NCBI GenBank assembly: GCA_963930645.1
Contig: OZ005653.1
Coordinates: forward strand, 112,263,259 to 112,327,258
Direction: 5' to 3'
Length of the DNA: 64,000 bases
DNA from: Salticus scenicus
Lineage: Eukaryota; Arthropoda; Arachnida; Araneae; Salticidae
Position 1 is the stretch's first letter, and each line of letters begins with the position of its first letter. The notes below the pieces were generated by a model. That model had not been told where the DNA came from, searched no databases, and worked only from the letters and a program-made list of their open reading frames with translations. The translations under genes and the position numbers were made by a program. Below are positions 1 to 13,002 of this stretch, one piece after another.

Positions 1-1806
1 TTAAATTAAATTAAAAAACGCTTGAATAAAGTATACGTATATATATTTCGTATTTTTCTAGTCAAATAAATTTTAAAAACAGCCATCCAAATATCATTTA
101 AACAAGTACGCATACACGGAAAAATGTAATATACGATGCTATTTATTGAATTCCTATTTTGATCCTATTTATTTCCTAATTGGATTAGTATAATTTGTGT
201 ACACGCATGTATAAAAGACGTTCCGATTTACGGTTCATTAATGCCTAGGGTAAAAAGCTTCATTTAAAATGTATATTTTATCTAAGATAGTGAACCGCTG
301 CAGTTTATGAGGTAAAACTGAATGAACACAGTAAATACGTCACTTTAAAATATTAATCACAAAAAGGTATTAAAAACTATTTAGCTTGATTAAAAAATAT
401 CATTTGTACGTTATTCACTATATATCACACTTGCCAATATTTTAATGTAATCTATAGTACTGTTAGTACATGCCTCTTTTTAACATTACTTTATTTTCAA
501 TGAAATATTCTCCAATATGCATTTATGATTAACTAAGAACAAAATATTCTTCAACAAATATTGTGTGTAAATAGGACGGTAATAACCATATCTTGTATCA
601 ACTAAAATCTTGGCATGGCTGCTATATACACTCGAAGAATTCTTTCTAAAATTTGGAGTGTTGAACGTTAAATTATACAGTCAGTTCCCTTTTTTGTGAA
701 AAAAAATCAGTTCCTGTATTTGTAACAAATTGCTGCAGAATTCAGGGTGTTGAGTTTTTAAAATTTATAAAATGTCACTTCCCATTTTCGAGATTAAAAA
801 AAAGAAAAAGAAAAAGAAAAATCATTTCTGCTTTACGAACCTAACAATACTTTTACGGTCAGTGATATGAAAACTTTTTGCCGGTCATTAACCGAATTTT
901 GTGTACATTTTTTTTTTCTTTTTTTTTTTTTTTAGTTAATACATTAATATAATTATATATTATAAAAATTATATGCAAATTTAGAATTTTTTAATTTACG
1001 ATAAGAATACAGCAGATTTCGCATGATTGCAATGTAATTTCACAAATGCAGGTGTCATCAATTTAGAACAAACAAATTCAATGTAGCAGGAACAATGTCT
1101 CCAAATCTCATACTGTTCATTCTCCGATTCAAGTCACAAACAAACAAGAAAAATTATACTTCAACCATAGTATAGTCCATAGTTCACGACTCTAATAGAA
1201 AAACGAGAAGTATATTTTCACTAAATTATTAAGTTAAATCTAGGAGAGATTGAACACATAGAGTATAGGCGGAGAGATTAGAATGTCGGTGCGCTGAGAC
1301 TACAGCATCAAAAATGTAGTGCTAATTTTAGTGTGTATGTTGATTGCTTTTAGCTTCTACGATAAAACATGGTTATTTTGTTTCGTTTTGCAAAAAAGAT
1401 CGCTTGAATTTTCAAAGTGCTTCCTAGGAATTTTTTTTTAGAAAATTAGTGTTAAAAGTACTTTTAAATTAAACGATTTCTCATGGATTAGTTTATGTAT
1501 GTTACTTGAGGCGAATGGTGTCATAAAGGCTGCCAAATTTACAACAACAAGTGCACGATTGTGTACAACGAGAAGTTAGGTAAACAAACAAGAATCCATT
1601 AAAACTGAAAAGAGCTGTACGAATTTTAAGTTTGTTATCTAATAAGTAAATGTTATTTTTTATTATTTGATCTCTCTCTCTTTCTGTCTCTTTTTTTTTC
1701 TTTAATTAAAAGTTATTAATTACTTTTAACTTTCTTTTATTTTTTCTGTTTATTTTTCTAATTATTAAATTGAAATAACCGATTCTAATACAAAAGTATT
1801 TGTTTA

Positions 1807-1841
<35 letters not shown>

Positions 1842-2553
1842 TACAACAACGTTATTTAAGTGCAATTATTATCTATAATAATTTAATTATTGTTAATAAA
1901 AAGCGGAATCTTTCATACCATATCAGAAGATATTGCGCAAAAGAAAAAAAGTCTCTCTTGGTTTTATCACTTCAGTTGCTTTAATTTATAGCATAACCAC
2001 AAAATATAAATGGAAATGTGTAGATTATGTATGACTGTAAAATTATTCAGCAACAGTTTAGCAAAAAATTAGTATTTAGATTTTTTATAACAGTTTTTTT
2101 TTTTTTTATAATTGTGCACAAATTATTCTAGTTTTACCTTATATTTCATGAAACAACAACCTACGGTTGCTCATTAATAAAAATAATCTGGTGTGTCACT
2201 CACACGACATTCTCTTATCCTGAAATTTAATACTATAATTTAATACTATAATAGGTTGCAGATTAAGAGGTAAGATAACGAGTACTGTTATGTAAATCTG
2301 TGTTAAACAATTCAAATTAGGCTTCGGAAGAGTTTTATATCATAATTAGTTCTCTGTGAGGGGGGATACCGCCCCCCTCAATCCCCCGTTTCATTAATGC
2401 ACCTACATGTATGTAGAATTTAATTCGGTTATTAGAAAAGATAATTCTGTTTTTAAAAAATCATTTATTAAAATTATTATTTAAAAAAAAATAACTTTTA
2501 TGATAATGCAGACGATTTCCATATTAGAGAAGTAGTATAACACAAAATATCAC

Positions 2554-2591
<38 letters not shown>

Positions 2592-2615
2592 TATATGTTT
2601 TTTTTTTTTTTTTGG
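1..2615. other. AT-rich intergenic DNA, no gene seen
   Basis: No reading frame of convincing protein character is present on either strand. The stretch holds homopolymer runs, including about 32 A at 1808-1839, T runs near 909-933, and a (TA)n microsatellite at 2559-2596. A GC-rich inverted patch near 2356-2388 (GGGGGGATACCGCCCCCC) is the only compositional break. Confidence 0.6.
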
Positions 2616-2619
2616 TAAA

Positions 2620-3215
2620 AATGAAAAAAAAAAATCGATAGCTTTATTTTAAATTAACGCAGATCGATGGTTCAACCATTTGTTTTCAAGGTATTGGAGA
2701 GATCTTTTGAAAGATACCCAACATGAAGGTTTACTCCCCCCCCCCTTCCCCCACGGGGAAAGACGAGGCTCCTACACACACAAATGTTTTTTCTAAGTTG
2801 ACTATCTATATTACAAAATATATATATATTCGTTTCATTTGGTTTAGTGCAGTCTATAGATGTTAAACTCTACTTACCTGCAATTTTCCCCATAGACGTA
2901 ATGTATCTGAATACTTTTGAGTGTCCCTGTACACGAACCATTTGCTTCATCTCAACGAAAAGCTTACTGTAGCCTCCCTATATGATACACATTTAGAATA
3001 CCGAGTTTGGAATTTCTGCTACTATTTGTTCTTGAGATATGCTGATAGCAGACACACAGACAGACACACAGTCCATTCGCTAAAAACATGATTTTCGTAT
3101 TCAAGGGACCTCAGAACATGTAAATGTAACAAAAACTCACGTTCGAAAATTTGACCCCAAAACCATACTTTCTCGACCGTATGGGTAAGAGAAAGTAAAA
3201 AATTGTTTGTGCAGC
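2620..3215 (-). repeat. Dispersed TACTTTC-headed repeat, copy 1
   Basis: Read on the minus strand this begins with a short hairpin (TACTTTCTC then GAGAAAGTATGG). It then carries a TGTGTCTGTCTGTGTG tract, a segment ending in a G-run, and the phrase TATCTTTCAAAAGATCTC. The same order of motifs occurs on the plus strand at 25370-26520, and the head, tract and following text recur at 62035-62700. No coding capacity is visible. The family name is unknown to me. Confidence 0.6.
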
Positions 3216-3891
3216 ATGAAAATATACATATATAAGAAGGGCGTGTAATTTATATAACATTTTGTCATGTCTGCACAACATTTATTTAAACTAATTACCA
3301 CCCCCCAAAATAATAATAATAATAAAAAATAATAATTATTATAACATAGCAAAACAATTTATTAATTAACTTTACAAATAATAAATACAAAAGGAATTGC
3401 CACATATATTGGTACTATTCCGTTTGAAAACCTCCAGGGTATATGACACATTTGGTGTTCCATACACACAGAAATACTATATGATAAAAATATCGAGGCT
3501 CCAAATAATTTGAAATTTTCTTCGCGCAAGAAATTTCAAATATTCGTTATAAGTTACTATCGGAATTAACCCTCAGCTAGCTTTGTTCGTCAACCCCTGA
3601 AAGAGGATTTGTTCCCAGTGGGCTGCGTGTCACAGCCCTCCTGAAAACAGCTTTGCCTTCCACTGAATATGAGTATTCATTTTACATAAGACAAGACAAA
3701 ATTAGGTAATACAAATTATAGATATTATATTGAAATGAACAATATTGTATAGTGTATAGGTCGCTTAAATAAAGTTATATGTTAATAGCCTGTCTTAACA
3801 TTTGCTATTATCTTGGACGGAAGCATGCTAGTCACACAAATAAACAGCTGGCAATAAGATTTTTTTTCTTTATAGAGTGAATTTTATAATA

Positions 3892-5313
3892 CACTGATGG
3901 AAAAAAAAAATCCCAACACCAGGAAGGAGCTGTGCTAGATAAACGAAATTTGGTAGGCGTGTTTATACATCTGAAAGATGACGTCGATTCACATTTCGAG
4001 GTACGCGCATAAGTGGTGCGCTAGTAGCGACACTATGAACATGCAAATGAGGTTTGCTTTAAATAAGCGCTGTAAGGTTCGTGATCGTTATTTACAGTTG
4101 AGATTTGACGTAGTGGGTTAATGTTAATCAAGGATGCCTCTAAGAAGACGAAGAAGCCATTATCAACAGCTCACTGAGTTTGAACGAGGTCGTGTAGTAG
4201 GGCTACAAGAAGGTGGGTTTTCTTTCCGCGATATTGCAGAAAGACTTGGCAGGAATGTATCCACTGTGCATGAGTGTTGGCAGCAGTGATCAAGGGAAGG
4301 TACTGTCTCAAGAATACCGGGTTCCGGGCGGCCACGTGGCACTACTGAGAGGGAAGACCGCCGTGTTCGGCCTATGGCTGTGGCTAATCGTACTGCGTCT
4401 GCATTTGAAATTCAAGCTGCAGTTGGCACCACAGTGACACAACGAACTGTTACAAATCGGTTACTTCAAGGACAGCTCCGAGCCAGACGCCCTGTAGCGT
4501 GCATTCCACTGACTCCAAACCACTGCCGTTTGCGACGTGAACGGTGTCAAGCTAGAGCTCATTGGAGGACGGAGTGGAGATCTGTTGTGTTTTCTGATGA
4601 AAGCCGGTTCTAAATTGGTCGCAGTGATAGCTGTGTGTTGGTTAGTAGGAGGCCAGGTGAACGCCTGCTAGCGACCTGTCTGCGGCCTAGTCACACGTCC
4701 CTGGCACTCGAGTTATGGTTTGGGGAGCAATTTCGTATGACAGCAGGAGCACTCTCGTGGTTATCCCACGCACCCTGAATGCAAATTTATACGTCAGTCT
4801 AGTGATACAATCTATTGTGCTGCCATTCATGAACAGCATTCAAGGGGGTGTTTTCCAACAGGATAACGCTCGCCCTCATACCGCTGTTGTAACCCAACAT
4901 GCTCTACAGAGTGTCGACACGTTGCCTTGGCCTGCCAGATCGCCAGATCTTTCTCCAATCGAGCACGTATGGGACATAATTGACGACAACTCCAGCGTCA
5001 TACACTACCAGCATTAACCGTCCCTGCATTGACCGCCCAAGTGCAACAGGCATGGAACTCCATCCCACAAACTGATATCCGACACCTGTACGACACAATG
5101 CATGCACGTTTGCATGCCTGCATTCAAAATTCTGGCGGTTACACCGGTTACTAATGTACCAACATTTCACATTTGAAATGGCTCTTCTCGCCAATGGCTC
5201 TACCTGTGATCTTGAAACTTTAATCAATTAAATATGTTACCTAGACAAAGGTATTGCTGAAATTTCATTACTGTACAATAATTTTTTTATGGTGTTTCGA
5301 TTTTTTAATGGTG
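3892..5313 (+). mobile_element. Tc1-like DNA transposon, inactive
   Basis: The element is bounded by TA at 3890-3891 and 5314-5315, the target duplication expected for Tc1/mariner. Its ends are imperfect inverted repeats: CACTGATGGAAAAA at the left, and CACCATTAAAAAATC read inward from the right, both followed by AACACCA-type sequence. It carries one transposase gene, now broken. Base composition is clearly richer in GC than the flanks, as expected for a fairly recent insertion into AT-rich DNA. Confidence 0.85.
4134..5154 (+). pseudogene. Tc1-like transposase, broken by stops and frameshifts
   Basis: The frame starts at the ATG at 4134 with an arginine-rich N-terminus, followed by a helix-turn-helix segment (FRDIAERLGRNVSTVHE). 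The catalytic triad is recognisable: D in VVFSDESRF near 4600, D in FQQDNARPH near 4863, and E in SPIEHVWD near 4960. It ends in GGYTGY and a stop at 5152-5154, typical of Tc1 C-termini. An in-frame TGA at 4287 replaces a probable tryptophan codon. TAA occurs at 4611, and the frame shifts between 4613 and 4715 and again after about 4985. By family it would cut and paste the element at TA sites; this copy cannot make a functional enzyme. Confidence 0.85.
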
Positions 5314-6537
5314 TAATACTAATGGTGTATATACACTAATACTAATAGTGTAATACTGTAATTTTAATGGTGTATATACACCATTTAGACAAATGTTAAA
5401 TATGTTATGAATTCAAAAACTAAATATTTAGCCAAAGAATATGATGTATATTGTTGTCTATTACAAGTTTTTCGAAATCTTCTGAGATTAACTTAAAACC
5501 CTTTAGCAAAAATTTTTAAATCAGAATCTTCTATACTTTCTACTGACATGCGCACTTTTATCTCAACGATATCCACTGACAAAGTGACAGTAAATCTGAA
5601 ACTCAATATCCTTTTTCTAGGGAATTCTTTTTCGCCTGACGTTCAAATAAAGTAAGATACAAACTAACATTCATTTCGAATAGATGATTTTTTTTATATA
5701 ATATTTTTTCACAATTTCTTGTTTTCATTAGTCATATATGTATTCATTCGAGGATGTCAATGTTTTGTTTATTTTATTACTTCAATTTCTATTATGTTCA
5801 TATTTGCACTATGGTTGGCACTTTATTTTCCCAAGTGACTGTGACATAGCAGACTGAAGAAGATAACAATTAAAGTATACTAATACAGAGTACCTCTATT
5901 ATAGCGAAGTTTTTAATTGATAATTTCGTTAATTAAAGTGATAGAAATTTCCGACCAGGAAATAAATATTTTTGGATTATTGGCAAAATTGGAATTTCTC
6001 CGAAAGCAGAGGACCCTCTCGCTCTTAAAGAGATTGAACTGCAAGCACAAAACTTAACAGTAGCGGAAGTAATTTTTATTGGAATAGGGCGATAAAATAA
6101 ATAATTAATAAGATAATAAACGCTAATTATAAACAATAAATTATTTTTAAATTTATTAATTTTAAAATTTTATTATATCCAGGCCAATAAATCCCTAAAT
6201 CATATGAAACGTACTCTCAAATGCGTACAATCAAGGCGAAATACACGAGAACACCGCTCTGGAACTCATCCCTAAGAAGACATCACAATTTTGCATCTAC
6301 TGCGGAAGAACGGCTACCCCGTTTCAGAAGTTCTTAGAAATATTAACTCTATGGAACAAGAATAATATTGTAACCCCGATGCATATTACTCTCAAAAGAC
6401 ATTTTTACTGTACACTAGTGTCGAATACACAATTTTACAGTTTTACGTCTAAGAAAAATAGATTAAATGGGGTAAAGTAGAAAAAAAAAGTCATATCAAG
6501 TTTAATAAAGAAGCACCACAAAACTGGTGTTGTAAAA
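5314..6537. other. AT-rich spacer, no gene seen
   Basis: Just right of the Tc1 end is a short repeat of the phrase AATGGTGTATATACAC (5320-5385). The remainder is unique-looking AT-rich sequence without a supported frame or RNA gene. Confidence 0.55.
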
Positions 6538-6593
6538 ATTATTACTTACAAACTTTGAATAAACACCATAAAATGCAATAAACTCGCAACAAT

Positions 6594-6629
6594 ATTTTCG
6601 GGTCGAAAAAGCACACGACCCTTCATCAG
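6594..6629 (-). ncRNA. Hammerhead-ribozyme-like core in Penelope 3' region
   Basis: On the minus strand CTGATGA (6629-6623) is followed by A, then GGGTCG (6621-6616), a 10-nt loop, CGACCC (6605-6600) and GAAA (6599-6596). CUGAUGA, a perfect 6-bp stem II and GAAA are the conserved core of hammerhead ribozymes, which are reported from terminal repeats of Penelope-like elements. One extra A sits before stem II, and I could not assign stems I and III with certainty. Self-cleavage is therefore inferred. Confidence 0.55.
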
Positions 6630-6782
6630 TCGAATAAAGTAAGCACGAGTGCTGCGGTCAAAGCGGCAACGCACAAAATCGTTTAAAATGAAAAGAAAAA
6701 CTTTATAAAGTAGACAGTAAATATAGCTACTGGTGTGAGTATAATTGCACAAGAAAACAAGAAAATAAATAAATGAGTGAGA

Positions 6783-7718
6783 TTAAACATATAACAATCT
6801 AAGGATAACAAAAATTAAACGAAAATCTAAGTTACGTGAGTAATTTCCAAGCATCAGAGAAGAAAGGAGTGGAATAAATATCATTAACAAGATTTTTCGA
6901 TTTTTAAATATGTAAAATGCTTCATGAATATCCAAATGGGAGGAACAGACAGGTGATGAAATTATGTTAGTTTTGGAAAAATCAAAACGATGAACTTGAG
7001 ACCAGCAGTGGGAAGCAATAGAAGATTTGGTAATCTCTTCATTACGAACATTCCGACGGTGCTCATTTATTCTGTATTTCAAACGCCTCCTAGTTTGACC
7101 AATATAACCTAAGTTGCAGGACGAACACGGAATTAAATAAATTCCAGAACGGTTTTCGGTGGGTATGGGATCCTTAAGAGAAGATAATTTTATTTTGACG
7201 GGTTTGTAAATAACATTGAAACCAAACGGTGAAAGAATTTTAAAGATTTTAAAAGAGAGTGAAGAATAAAAAGGTAAAACAACTGGGATGAGACTGTGAT
7301 CGTTTAATTTGGGAGCAGAACGTTTAGGATTCTTAAATTTATATAGAGCTTTATCGATGATAGATGGGGTATAGCCACGAGAGAGAGCAAGAGATTTTAA
7401 ATAATTAATTTCTTTCGAAAGATTAGACGGATCAGAACAAATGTGTAAGGCACGATAAACATAAGTGCAAAAAGCAGACATTTTATGTTGAGGGGCGTGG
7501 TTAGAGAGAGCATGCGGCGGCAAAGAGACTGAGAATGGTTTTCTAAAAACAGTAGTTGAGAAACAATCCTTTTCTTTATTCACAAGAACGTTAAGGAAAG
7601 GCAAAGAGCAATCCTGTTCAACCTCAAAAGTGGATTGAATGCATGGGTCAATCGAATTGACCAAAGAAAGTAAATTGGACAGATCGACATCAGGGGAGAC
7701 AAGACCGAAAGTGTCATA
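6783..7718 (-). pseudogene. Penelope-like polyprotein C-terminus: RT tail and GIY-YIG endonuclease
   Basis: The open frame runs from the truncation junction at 7718 to a stop at about 6783, roughly 310 codons with no internal stop. The N-terminal part has SLPFLNVLVNK followed by TTVFRKP, typical of the RT thumb region of Penelope-like proteins. The C-terminal domain has GIYLIPC, then GYIGQTRRRLKYRINEHRRN, then SSIASHC...H: the GIY-YIG nuclease motifs with the catalytic arginine and an upstream cysteine pair. By family it would nick target DNA for target-primed reverse transcription. The RT palm is absent, so this is a dead 5'-truncated copy, but the remaining frame is well kept. Confidence 0.85.
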
Positions 7719-7757
7719 GCATTTTATGGTGTTTATTCAAAGTTTGTAAGTAATAAT
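7719..7757 (+). repeat. 39-bp inverted terminal piece of the Penelope-like element
   Basis: This is the exact reverse complement of 6538-6576. It abuts the open frame at 7718 with no spacer, which marks the 5' truncation point of the insert. Confidence 0.85.
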
Positions 7758-10700
7758 CATATGAAGTTATTTAAATACCCCCCCTATAAACAACATATTA
7801 AAGTTAAAAATATTTCAGTAAGGGATAAGATTATTTCGCTTAAATATTAATAATAATAATAAGTTTATTGTAAATTAAGAAGTTTTCATCTAAAAAATAA
7901 ATAAATATAATAATAATAATAGTAATAATAATAATAATAATAATAACGATTAATGGTGGATGACTAACTAATTAGGATATTAATGCTTGCATCAAACATC
8001 TATCTTTGAAACTTCCTTTTAATGCTGTATATTTACCTCTTATAACCGTTTTTCCATATTAAAGTAAATAATACAGGTAACAATAGAACATACAATTAAT
8101 AATAAAGAATAGTTAATAGTAAAACATAATAGAGGATAATTTGTATTTTTCCGCTAGATTATGAGATCTCATGTGGTTTATATATACAATTAATCTAATT
8201 TCATTTCATTTCATTTCAGACACATATTTTTATAGTTTACAGAATATTTAATAACTAATTGCCTCTTATATTTTAAAATGAAAATATTTATGTATATTAA
8301 TGAACGCATTAACCACAATAAAAGCCACTGGATACAATTACGTGATTTGTTGTCTCCTAAATACGAAAGTGAATTTTTAGCAGTTTATCTGTCTGTATGT
8401 CTGTTATCAATATAACTTAGAAAGAAGTATTTGAAAGAAGTTCAAATTTGTTCTTTAGAATATCGTATAAGGTTACCACTTTCAAAATTTGATTAAAATC
8501 AACAAATTTTAAGAAGCAACGCAGGGTGGATATAGTTAAAATAGTATGGAATTTAAATTTGATACGAGACTTGAATTCTTTGTAAATGTAAATACTATAT
8601 TCAAACAAAGCGTCAAGCGGCATAGCCCTCGGTGCGCACAACTATAAGATAAATAAAACTGTCCCTACACCTATTTTTAATTGTATTTTTAGTTTTTCTC
8701 AAATGCAGCACATGTTATCTGACCTTTAATCATGCTGTCTGTGATTGTATTGTTGGAATGTAGACTAAGAAAAGTTCATGTAAGAAAGATTATTACTACA
8801 ATACTCTTGGCATCTTTATGTTCAGTTTAAAAATAATACATGCGAATTTAGAGTTAGTGAGAGGAGTTCATATATTTGCATTGCTATTTATATACTTTAA
8901 GTACATTTCGTTATTAATCTACATTTTCTTTTTAGACTTTTTATTATTAGTTTTTTATTTTTACTTCTTAAAGTATTAAGTTTTAATTTATATTACGTAT
9001 TCATTTTATTTGCTTTAAAATCTTATGTATGGTTTTTAATTGTGTACTGAATGATAATATCAGAAATCTGAATTATTATAATAATTTTAAATAATATTAT
9101 TATTTATATATTTGATGTATGATTTATAATAACATTATTTATATTATTATAAATCATATAAATGATCCTAATATTATATTATTATATAATTAAATTATGA
9201 TTATTTATATAATTAAAAATAATGTAACATTATATAAATAAACAAAATATGACGATTTGTGATTTCTTTATTTAAAATTTAAATATTCATCTAATCAATT
9301 CAAATGTAAATAAATATGTTTTTGAATATTCAACTTACAAAAAAAAAGTTAATTATTTAAAGTTATTATCTTAAAAAATTTAATATTATTTTCATCTGTC
9401 ATAATGAAAAGAAAGAATGTGAAATCAAATATATTTTTAGATACTAAATCGAAAGTGTTTTAATTAAATGTGATATGTATGCTTTATATTATATTACGAT
9501 GTAAATCCTTACTGAAAATAATTATTAAAAAAATCTTGAAAATTTTTATTTAACTTAAGATCTTCATCTGTGTTGTTCATTGTAAAAATGAATTATCTCC
9601 TTAGGAATAGATTTTAAAATAACGAGTTTTCGAAAATTTCTGTGCGCAAAAATATACAATTATTCGGTCAATGTTATAGACTTTTTACTGTTTAACAAAA
9701 ATAAAAATAAATATACGAATTTATAAGTTATACGAATGTTACTTTGAAGTAATTTAGAAACTTTTTTCTTATAAAGAATACTTAAAATGTCCTTGAAGAA
9801 ACAAGTAATGCAACTTATGAAATTTTAATGCAATAATTACAGTTTCTTATTTTTTATAATGACTAAGTGTGATACATTTAAGCAAAAAATGTATATTTTA
9901 AAAATATGGAGTTACACCAATTTTGCAATAAAATGCACATTTATTTAAACCTAATAAAATTAAATTTATTTCAAGAGTAGAAAAAACCTCTCGTAATTTA
10001 TGTTTAAGAATTTTTAAAAGTTATTTCATTTTACATTAAGATTTTTCTTTTTTAATTTGTTTTTTAACTGAAGATTTATTTAAAAAAGATTGGTATGTCA
10101 CAGATTTAAACGTAACAGAAAAGTATCAAATTTATATTTCAATTATGTTTTTTTAAGAATTCTTTTATTATTTGAGTGAACCGAAAACCTGGGGATCGTA
10201 GGCGGCATTCAATAAAAGTTCACGTTTTCTTAATGTTTTGATATGGTATTGTTCTATTAAGAAATGAAAAAATAAATGCAAATAAAGCGAAGTATAATGT
10301 ATAGATTTTTAATAAATGCTCAAGTGTCGATGTATAAAACTGGATAATAATAGAATAAAAATGAAAAGTCTTATAATAAAACGTATTTTGATTTCCCAAA
10401 TATTGCTATTTTGACATTTTGTGACATATTTTTTAACGATTCATTAAAAAACAAAAAAACAATAAATAAATAAATGAATGGATAAATAAAAAGGAATTTA
10501 AAAAACTAATTAATTAATTTTTCGCAGACCTTTTTTAAATAACAAAACAGCCTAACTTGTACAATATATGTACATTAATTATTTAAAATGAAAAAAAATC
10601 TATGAATTATTTATGTAATTTATTTTTTTATTAATATATATATATATATATGAAAGAAAGAAAAAAAAAAAAAATAGAAAATAAAATAAAATAAGAAATC

Positions 10701-11272
10701 TTAACATGATAAATGCTAATCATATGCATTTCTATTTTCTTCTAAGCATCGTAATATGTTCAAAGACAAACCAATATGTATTTTTCTAACAATGTCTTAT
10801 AATAGGGTTTTGAAATAGTTAGGGAATTCAGAGGGGTGCCTCACTGAGAAAAAATTCTGTCACTGGCATCCATAAACTGAATTATAGCGCTAGTAAAAAT
10901 AGTTATATGTAATCCTTATAAATTCTGGTTCTCTTCGAAAGTCAGTCTAGAAACCCCTATTAGAAATCTAGAGCGTTTACCTATATTATCAAGGTCAAAC
11001 GTATTTAAAAATCTGTGCTAATAAATGCGAACACAAAAGGCGAGTTTTAACAAATATATTTCGAGTTTATGATCCAATTCTAGGAAATCAAGAAAGAATA
11101 ACTCACAGTACAAAAGGTTTATAGTATTCATAATATTGTTTTGCCAGAATGTTAATTCTCGATCTTTTCGTCTATTAAGTTTATTGGCATGCGTTATAAG
11201 CATATCTCGGAAATCTATAATTCTGTTTTAGAGATTCAGAAATTGACTTCTTTTTTCGTTCCAGAGGAAAGT

Positions 11273-11315
<43 letters not shown>

Positions 11316-12104
11316 CAGTAGTATAGGCGTGTCGGAATTATAATAATCATAATATCGTTACAAAAAAAAAATGAAGATGTGCAAGAAAGTGTTGAATGTG
11401 CAGAAATTTTCTTGGGTTTCTTCAGATTAACTGTTTCTTATCTGGGTCTATAAAAAGAGTATGTTGTTTGATTTACCAGATTATAGTAAAGAATATCTTG
11501 TGACATGCATTACAGTGTCTGAAATTTGCTACAATTCATAATTTTTAGCACCAGAATTTCTTTAATGTAAACTTGTATAGAAAGTTTAAATTTTCAATTA
11601 ATGAGAAAACTTCAAGTATTGAATTGTGAAAACAAGAGAGAAAAGCATAATTGTTGGTGCAGCATAATTGTTGGTGATTCAGACGTAGGAAAAAATGGCT
11701 AAATTTTCTGGCAATATTTTGTAATCAGAGTGCTGAAGATGTGTGTTCAGTATCGAAACGCGTGAAGGAATATTTTATAAAAAATGATTAATATTTATAT
11801 TTATGTAATTTTTTTTGACTTATTAATTTCTTGATTTACTTACAATAATGACAAAACACAAACTTTCCTTTTCAATCGATTGTCAATGATTACTTAGAAT
11901 AATTGATCGTGTAAAACGCTTGCAAGAAATTAAATGTGATATCAAAAAACATTATTTCTATACATATTATGGACAATTACTGCTAACACTGAATCAAGAG
12001 TTGACTACCATTATTTTAGTAAAAAAGCTATTTCATGCAAAAAAAGAAAACTTTGTAAAATTATTACTGTACTTTACAAGGCTTTTAATGAATAATTCAT
12101 AGTA
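7758..12104. other. Long AT-rich stretch, no gene seen
   Basis: Over 4 kb with no credible coding frame. Contents are low-complexity: (AAT)n around 7905-7946, TTTCA repeats at 8198-8219, AT hairpin-prone sequence at 9060-9240, and (TA)n at 10628-10651 and 11275-11312. A short direct repeat of GCATAATTGTTGGTG lies at 11646-11676. No RNA gene was recognised. Confidence 0.55.
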
Positions 12105-12209
12105 AAAAAAATAACTATTACCAGCTGCAAGAAACTCTCTGTGATTGGAGAAAATAATTATTTTCTCCAATCACAGAGAGTTTTTTGCAGCTGGTAATAG
12201 TTATTTTTG
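12105..12209. repeat. Near-perfect palindrome, MITE-like
   Basis: The arms ATAACTATTACCAGCTGCAA...CTCTCTGTGATTGGAGAAAATA and their reverse complement meet at about 12157 with almost no loop. TA flanks both ends (AGTA and GTAC). Arms are about 50 bp with only small A-run differences. This is the form of a fold-back MITE or a snap-back duplication. Confidence 0.7.
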
Positions 12210-13002
12210 TACAGTGTTGTTACATATCAAAACAATAAAGAAATTTACAAAAATATTTATTCACTTATTGTTATTATTATATAGTATTATTTTGGAAATT
12301 TTTGTTTTTACTTCCTTATACAAAATGTAACGAGGTGATGTAAAACAAGTTTGAGAAATTGATTTTTTTTTTTTTTTTTTTTTAAATCTTGTGTGGCTGA
12401 AAAACGAATTGTCATAGAATCTTCCAAATTTATGACAGTGATTGTCATGAAGTCTAATTGTACACCATCAAGTTTATTCTTGACAAGAGCTTCCACATCA
12501 GAGATGTACTTGATTTCACCCAAATTTTCGTTACATGAGCACGCATACATTCGTGTGTGTGTGTGTGTGTGTGAATTTATGACATATATCTCAAAAATGA
12601 TTAGGCGTGTGAATTCACACTTAGGTTCGTTATAACATCTAGTTGCTTACAAATTTTATGACCTTTCTGTGACTTCTTGCTTTGCAGACATCCACGAAAT
12701 ATTTATTCACGATGACTAAAGCCTCATAATGTTTGGCATTATATGTGATCTGCTTTTAAAGATATTTCAACAGAAACTGCTGTTAGAGTTCCTTGGGACA
12801 TTTTCAGAAAAATTGTCCACATTCTTGCCTGTAAAACGTAGTTTGTAAAAACATGGGCACCGTACGAATGGGCATCGACGGACATACATGGGCATCGACG
12901 AATGCACTTTACTCAAAAAATATTTCGAAAATAGATAAAAAGAATATTGTTTGTAACATCAAATTCAATAATGAAGGGACATTGTTGAAACAATCTAATA
13001 CA
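12210..13002. other. Intergenic, no gene seen
   Basis: AT-rich sequence with a T run at 12363-12383, a (GT)n tract at 12553-12573 and a small direct repeat of ATGGGCATCGACG near 12869-12901. No supported gene. Confidence 0.5.

Larger units (their letters stand above)
6538..7757 (-). mobile_element. Penelope-like retroelement, 5' truncated, with inverted terminal piece
   Basis: The coding strand is minus. From its 5' side the insert shows a 39-bp fragment in inverted orientation (7719-7757), then coding sequence for the end of the Penelope polyprotein (7718 to 6783), then a 3' region with a hammerhead-like motif (6594-6629), ending in the same 39-bp sequence (6538-6576). The two 39-bp pieces are perfect inverted copies. 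Penelope-like elements are known to carry terminal repeats in direct or inverted order, often partial, and to be truncated at the 5' side; this structure fits that pattern. Confidence 0.8.
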
